From assembly GCF_014201655.1 (NCBI RefSeq), contig NZ_JACHEX010000001.1, positions 611,751 through 675,750 of the forward strand: a stretch of DNA of 64,000 nt, read 5' to 3'. The translations under genes and the position numbers were made by a program. Below are positions 60,609 to 64,000 of this stretch, one piece after another; the first letter of the stretch is position 1; every line of letters begins with the position of its first letter. The DNA comes from Thermosipho japonicus. GTDB lineage: Bacteria > Thermotogota > Thermotogae > Thermotogales > Fervidobacteriaceae. Below the pieces are notes generated by a model. That model was not told where the DNA came from. It saw only the letters and a list, made by a program, of their open reading frames with translations, and searched no databases.

Positions 60609-61503
60609 GTTCGTACCTTACCTTGTAGGAATTGAAACGCTTGAATTTCCGCAGTTTCAAATGTAAGTGTCACAGTTCGTACCTTACCTTGTAGGAATTG
60701 AAACCTACTATGTTTACCTTTGCTACGTATTAGTTCAGGAGTTCGTACCTTACCTTGTAGGAATTGAAACATGTTTTCTTTAATACTTTCAGGTGTTATA
60801 TATCTCATGGTTCGTACCTTACCTTGTAGGAATTGAAACTAAGCTTGCTAGAGAGCTTAGGCAAGCGAGAATTAAGTTCGTACCTTACCTTGTAGGAATT
60901 GAAACTTTTTATGTTATTCTCGCAAAAGCATACCTTTAATTGTTCGTACCTTACCTTGTAGGAATTGAAACATTCTCATATCTCCAAATGCAACACCAAT
61001 CTTACCTGTTCGTACCTTACCTTGTAGGAATTGAAACTTCCAAAAAGCTTTAAGCACTCTTCCGAGTGCTTTAGGTTCGTACCTTACCTTGTAGGAATTG
61101 AAACCTTAAGGTGTTAATCCCTAATGTTTCCTCAAGTCGTAGTTCGTACCTTACCTTGTAGGAATTGAAACTCAAATAGTCTAACTGTATACCAATCTGT
61201 TTTTGCGTTCGTACCTTACCTTGTAGGAATTGAAACGTTTGTGAATTTTCATATGTTTCTATAATCTTTTGAAGTTCGTACCTTACCTTGTAGGAATTGA
61301 AATTAGCGTTGCTCCTCCAGAAAATGGTAAATGCATTATCCGTTCGTACCTTACCTTGTAGGAATTGAAATATTTCACAAGGATGAAATGATAAGAATTC
61401 CTACTCCGTTCGTACCTTACCTTGTAGGAATTAAAACCTATGATAATCTACATCTTTTAATACCATGAGTAAAGTTTATACCTTACTTTGTAGGAATTAG
61501 AAT
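60609..61503 (+). CRISPR. CRISPR array, 14 repeats of 30 bp
   Basis: The repeat begins GTTCGTACCTTA and ends GTAGGAATTGAAAC. Starts are 60609, 60675, 60741, 60810, 60876, 60942, 61008, 61075, 61142, 61207, 61274, 61342, 61408 and 61474. The thirteen spacers are 35-39 bases. Repeats 1-10 are identical; 11 and 12 end in T, 13 has one change, 14 has six. Decay at the right end puts the leader on the left and transcription on the plus strand, with ATTGAAAC as the likely crRNA 5' tag. No cas gene is in the window, so the type is not certain; the repeat end fits I-B or III systems. Confidence 0.98.
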
Positions 61504-61524
61504 GTATAATTAATGCTTATCTTA

Positions 61525-61565
61525 TAAAAAATCTCCTCTTTCTTTAAAAGTGGAGATTTTTATAA
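61525..61565. terminator. Hairpin after the CRISPR array
   Basis: AAAAATCTCC pairs with GGAGATTTTT around a 15-base loop, giving T runs on both strands. It probably ends the CRISPR precursor transcript before the HAD gene. Confidence 0.75.
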
Positions 61566-61663
61566 ATTGTTGTCTAAATTAATTTTTCATACTATAATGT
61601 TATAAAATAGGAAAAATGATAATGAATATAAATATTAAAATGGAGGAATTTGGAGGTTTTAAA

Positions 61664-62269
61664 ATGATTAAGAATATAATTTTTGATCTTGGAAGGGTTC
61701 TTATTAACTGGGAGCCTGAAAAATATATGAAAAAAGTTTTTGATAAAAAGACCACTACTTTTTTGTTGAAAAAAGTATTTAACACTAATGATTGGAACCT
61801 TATGGACAAAGGAGTTATCGATGAAAAAACACTCTGGGAAAATAAATTAAATAAATATCCTGAATATAAAAAAGAAATTGAGCACATGAAAAATAAAGTT
61901 TTAGATTTACTTACACCAATTGAAGAAAATAAAAAGCTTCTTTATATACTAAAAGAAAAAGGTTATAATCTATACATCTTATCAAATTTTAGCAAAATTG
62001 CTTTTCAAAGAGTGTATGAAAAATACGACTTTTTCAAATTATTCGATGGAATGATAATATCAAGCCATGTAAAATCAATCAAACCTGAAGATAAAATATA
62101 TAAGATCCTTATAGAAAAATATAAAATAAACCCTGTAGAAAGTTTGTACATAGATGACAAAATAGAAAATATAAAGGCAGGAGAAAAATTTGGATTTAAA
62201 ACAATTCATCTAGAAAAGCCTGAAGAACTAAAAAACAAACTTTCAAAAATACTAAAAATAGATATATAA
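61664..62269 (+). CDS. HAD-family hydrolase (YihX-like)
   Basis: The 201-residue product (start at ATG 61664 behind GGAGG; the frame opens at 61616) has HAD motif I with nucleophile D8 in IIFDLGRVLINW, motif II YILSNFS, motif III lysine in SIKPEDKIY and motif IV YIDDKIENI. Glycine stands where many HAD enzymes have the general-acid aspartate (D+2), as in YihX-like proteins. Substrate unknown; probably a small phosphate or haloacid. Confidence 0.85.
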   Translation: MIKNIIFDLGRVLINWEPEKYMKKVFDKKTTTFLLKKVFNTNDWNLMDKGVIDEKTLWENKLNKYPEYKKEIEHMKNKVLDLLTPIEENKKLLYILKEKGYNLYILSNFSKIAFQRVYEKYDFFKLFDGMIISSHVKSIKPEDKIYKILIEKYKINPVESLYIDDKIENIKAGEKFGFKTIHLEKPEELKNKLSKILKIDI

Positions 62270-62295
62270 AAAATAGGAAAGTTTCCTCATTTTTT
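62268..62295. terminator. Terminator between the HAD gene and pilin-like gene
   Basis: AAAAAATAGGAA pairs with TTCCT(C)ATTTTTT around AGT, giving T runs both ways. It lies between convergent genes and can serve both. Confidence 0.7.
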
Positions 62296-62304
62296 AATTT
62301 TTAA

Positions 62305-62760
62305 TTAAATTCCCGGCCAGCCAAAATCAAAAGACATTCCTTTTGATAACTGTGCTTCATTTTTTAAAATTTCAAATATAACATTTATATATTTTTCTTC
62401 GAAAATATAAGTAGTTGTGGTTGAAACTAAAGTATAATCATATTTCTTCTTGGATCCTAAATTATACTCTAAATACGTATTTAGAACCATCTGTGTTCTT
62501 GTAGAATTACCTGAAATACTTGCATCTTCAAATTCTGCTTGTATATCATCCCAATATGCTGCATTTTCTGTCAAAAACTTTCTCCAAATATTTGCCCCAG
62601 AAATATAAAGTATTTTTGAATATGTATTATCCACCGTCTCAATTATCTTTTTTTCTACATTTATGGCATCTTTAAAAAGATATGAAAGCAAAAGAGCTGA
62701 CAAAGCTGAAAAGAATATCAAAATTATTCCCAAAGAAATATTAATAATTCCTTTTTTCAT
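62305..62760 (-). CDS. Membrane-anchored pilus-assembly-like protein, unknown
   Basis: The 151-residue protein has one N-terminal membrane segment (about residues 5-30, GIINISLGIILIFFSAL) and an exposed domain. It lacks the GFTxxE prepilin cleavage motif. Position 12 bases after a PilW-like gene suggests a type IV pilus or pseudopilin accessory role (for example PilX-like), but it is not recognised. Confidence 0.55.
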   Translation of the reverse strand: MKKGIINISLGIILIFFSALSALLLSYLFKDAINVEKKIIETVDNTYSKILYISGANIWRKFLTENAAYWDDIQAEFEDASISGNSTRTQMVLNTYLEYNLGSKKKYDYTLVSTTTTYIFEEKYINVIFEILKNEAQLSKGMSFDFGWPGI

Positions 62761-62772
62761 ATGTTCATCCTC

Positions 62773-63789
62773 CTATAAATTAGGAATTAAAACAACAATT
62801 CTTTCTTTTACAATTTCAAAATATTTACCTTTATATTTCCAAGGAGCCTTCCAGGTCAAAATAAACTTTAAAGCAAATATAGAAGACAAATCAAAATTTG
62901 AATCTATTTCAGAAATTGGTTTTTCTTTTATACCATTGCTATAATACATTGCATTTATATCAAAATCTTCAACATTTTCAAGTATATTTGAAATATAAAT
63001 ATTTGAAGTTGAATCAGGAGTTGGAAAATATCTTTCCATATAAATTCTTCCACTTTCCTTTTCAAAAACTATCTTTGTTTGCTTTATCATTACACTAGGA
63101 TAGCCTGTAAAAGTTACAGATTTTTCATACAAAGGATAAACATATTTGTCTTCATCCCTTAAACTGAGAGTTTTGTTAGTTTTTGCAAGATTTATCTCCT
63201 TAAATTCAAATATGTCTGATGGTGTGATTTCACCAGGATAAGTTCCAGGTCCAGAAAGTTTATTTACATCTACCTTTGCAATTCTTGTATAATAGCCATC
63301 TGCTGAAGAAGAAAGTTTATTTTTAATTATTACCCAATTTATGTTCCCAACATCTCCACCATACAAGGGAGAGTAAGTTCCGTCACCATTTCTAACAAAA
63401 AAATTTTTGTACGTTACAACATAAGTAATATAAAATTCTTTTTTCTGAGAATCTTCATAATAATCTATTGAATTTGCAATTTTACAATGTTCTGTAATTT
63501 GAGAATAGAGCTCTCCTTTTTGTATATAACTTTCTTGGTCCCCAGGTACAAAAACAGGTTTATACAATTTCTTTAAAAGTTCTCCACCACTTCCAGCATA
63601 TTTTAATTCATTTTCAAGTATATCAAAAAGAAGAGATATGGAACTTTCGGCATACAAATTTTGAAGATTTATCTTTGAGCTTTTATAAGATTCCACTGAA
63701 TTGTCAACAATAAAATAAACTATTTGAAAAGTTATTGCCATTATTAACATAGAAACTAAAAGTTCTGAAAAAGTAAATCCTCTTTTCAT
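62773..63789 (-). CDS. Prepilin-type protein, PilW-like
   Basis: The 338-residue product starts at ATG 63789 (MKRGFTFSELLVSMLIMAI), behind GGAGTGAT. The prepilin site G-FTFSE followed by a 20-residue hydrophobic helix is the class III signal cut by PilD. The large C-terminal beta domain fits a minor pilin such as PilW. The frame extends to 63825 only into the upstream gene. Confidence 0.8.
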   Translation of the reverse strand: MKRGFTFSELLVSMLIMAITFQIVYFIVDNSVESYKSSKINLQNLYAESSISLLFDILENELKYAGSGGELLKKLYKPVFVPGDQESYIQKGELYSQITEHCKIANSIDYYEDSQKKEFYITYVVTYKNFFVRNGDGTYSPLYGGDVGNINWVIIKNKLSSSADGYYTRIAKVDVNKLSGPGTYPGEITPSDIFEFKEINLAKTNKTLSLRDEDKYVYPLYEKSVTFTGYPSVMIKQTKIVFEKESGRIYMERYFPTPDSTSNIYISNILENVEDFDINAMYYSNGIKEKPISEIDSNFDLSSIFALKFILTWKAPWKYKGKYFEIVKERIVVLIPNL

Positions 63790-63793
63790 CCTA

Positions 63794-64000
63794 TCACTCC
63801 ATAACTTTTGGTAATGAATTTTCAATCTTTAAAGTCTTTATTCTAGAATCTAATGATATTTTTATCTCAGTGTTCGAATATGAATTTTCAAAAACTCCAG
63901 AATTGTTTTTAAAAAATAAACTATCGTAAGTATAAATCAAAAAAGAAGATTTCTCCTCATCATTTAAATATACCTTAATATTTTCATCAGTTTTAAAGGA
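63794..64000 (-). CDS. C-terminal part of a further gene (cut by window edge)
   Basis: An open frame of about 68 codons runs from the right edge to a TGA at 63794-63796, four bases before the PilW-like start. The visible part (FKTDENIKVYLND, ending LKIENSLPKVME) has no recognised motif. By position it is probably another minor pilin or pseudopilin. Confidence 0.6.
   Translation of the reverse strand, partial: SFKTDENIKVYLNDEEKSSFLIYTYDSLFFKNNSGVFENSYSNTEIKISLDSRIKTLKIENSLPKVME

Noticed and set aside
60524..60808. Minus-strand frame with repeated FQFLQGKVRT peptide
   Set aside because: It is the translation of CRISPR repeats on the opposite strand, not a gene.

Overview
The window looks like chromosome of an anaerobic thermophile of the order Thermotogales, most like Thermosipho. 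This is inferred from AT-rich DNA, strong GGAGG ribosome sites, the ribosomal gene order, a CheA/CheY/FliP-FliQ set with Thermotoga-like sequences, and a BamA-type outer-membrane protein fitting a diderm 'toga'. The species cannot be fixed from sequence reading alone.

Layout. (1) 1-15000, minus strand: one uninterrupted translation block, rpsL-rpsG-fusA-tuf, then the whole S10 and spc gene sets to secY and the start of adk. (2) 15150-15360: tRNA-Gln and tRNA-Val with a strong promoter and a terminator. (3) 15473-20191, plus: an RluA-family pseudouridine synthase, two envelope proteins of unknown role, and pyruvate kinase. (4) 20257-23289, plus: tRNA-Glu, -Arg and -Lys (all with C34 anticodons), a folded leader with a terminator, infC (apparently with an ATT start), rpmI, rplT, a second folded leader, rpsB and tmk. 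(5) 33313-23286, minus: eleven tightly packed genes running from a degenerate-GGDEF membrane protein through truA, an unknown protein, tlyA and another unknown protein to cheA-cheW-cheY-fliO-fliP-fliQ. (6) pepF on plus, facing a MoxR/DUF58/DUF4129 operon across a shared terminator. (7) 44593-38589, minus: gatA, gatB, a possible beta-barrel protein, hemW, rodA and a tiny gene. (8) 52556-44700, minus: tatD, ruvA, an unknown gene, DRTGG-, PHP- and HATPase-domain proteins, bamA, a stand-alone alanyl-tRNA editing protein and a secreted DUF3352-like protein. (9) 58005-52710, minus: ord-ortA-ortB-oraS-oraE, the D-ornithine to alanine plus acetyl-CoA pathway, without a racemase. (10) A plus-strand chemoreceptor, then a 14-repeat CRISPR array with no cas genes in view. 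(11) A HAD hydrolase and, at the right edge, pilin-like genes on minus.

The genes mostly serve translation, motility and the cell envelope, with one specialised amino-acid fermentation module. The points most worth checking are the infC and rpsB leaders, the ATT starts, the HATPase-PHP-DRTGG cluster, the ornithine module, the CRISPR leader with a 10-bp inverted repeat, and the mixed RNA-modification/chemotaxis operon.
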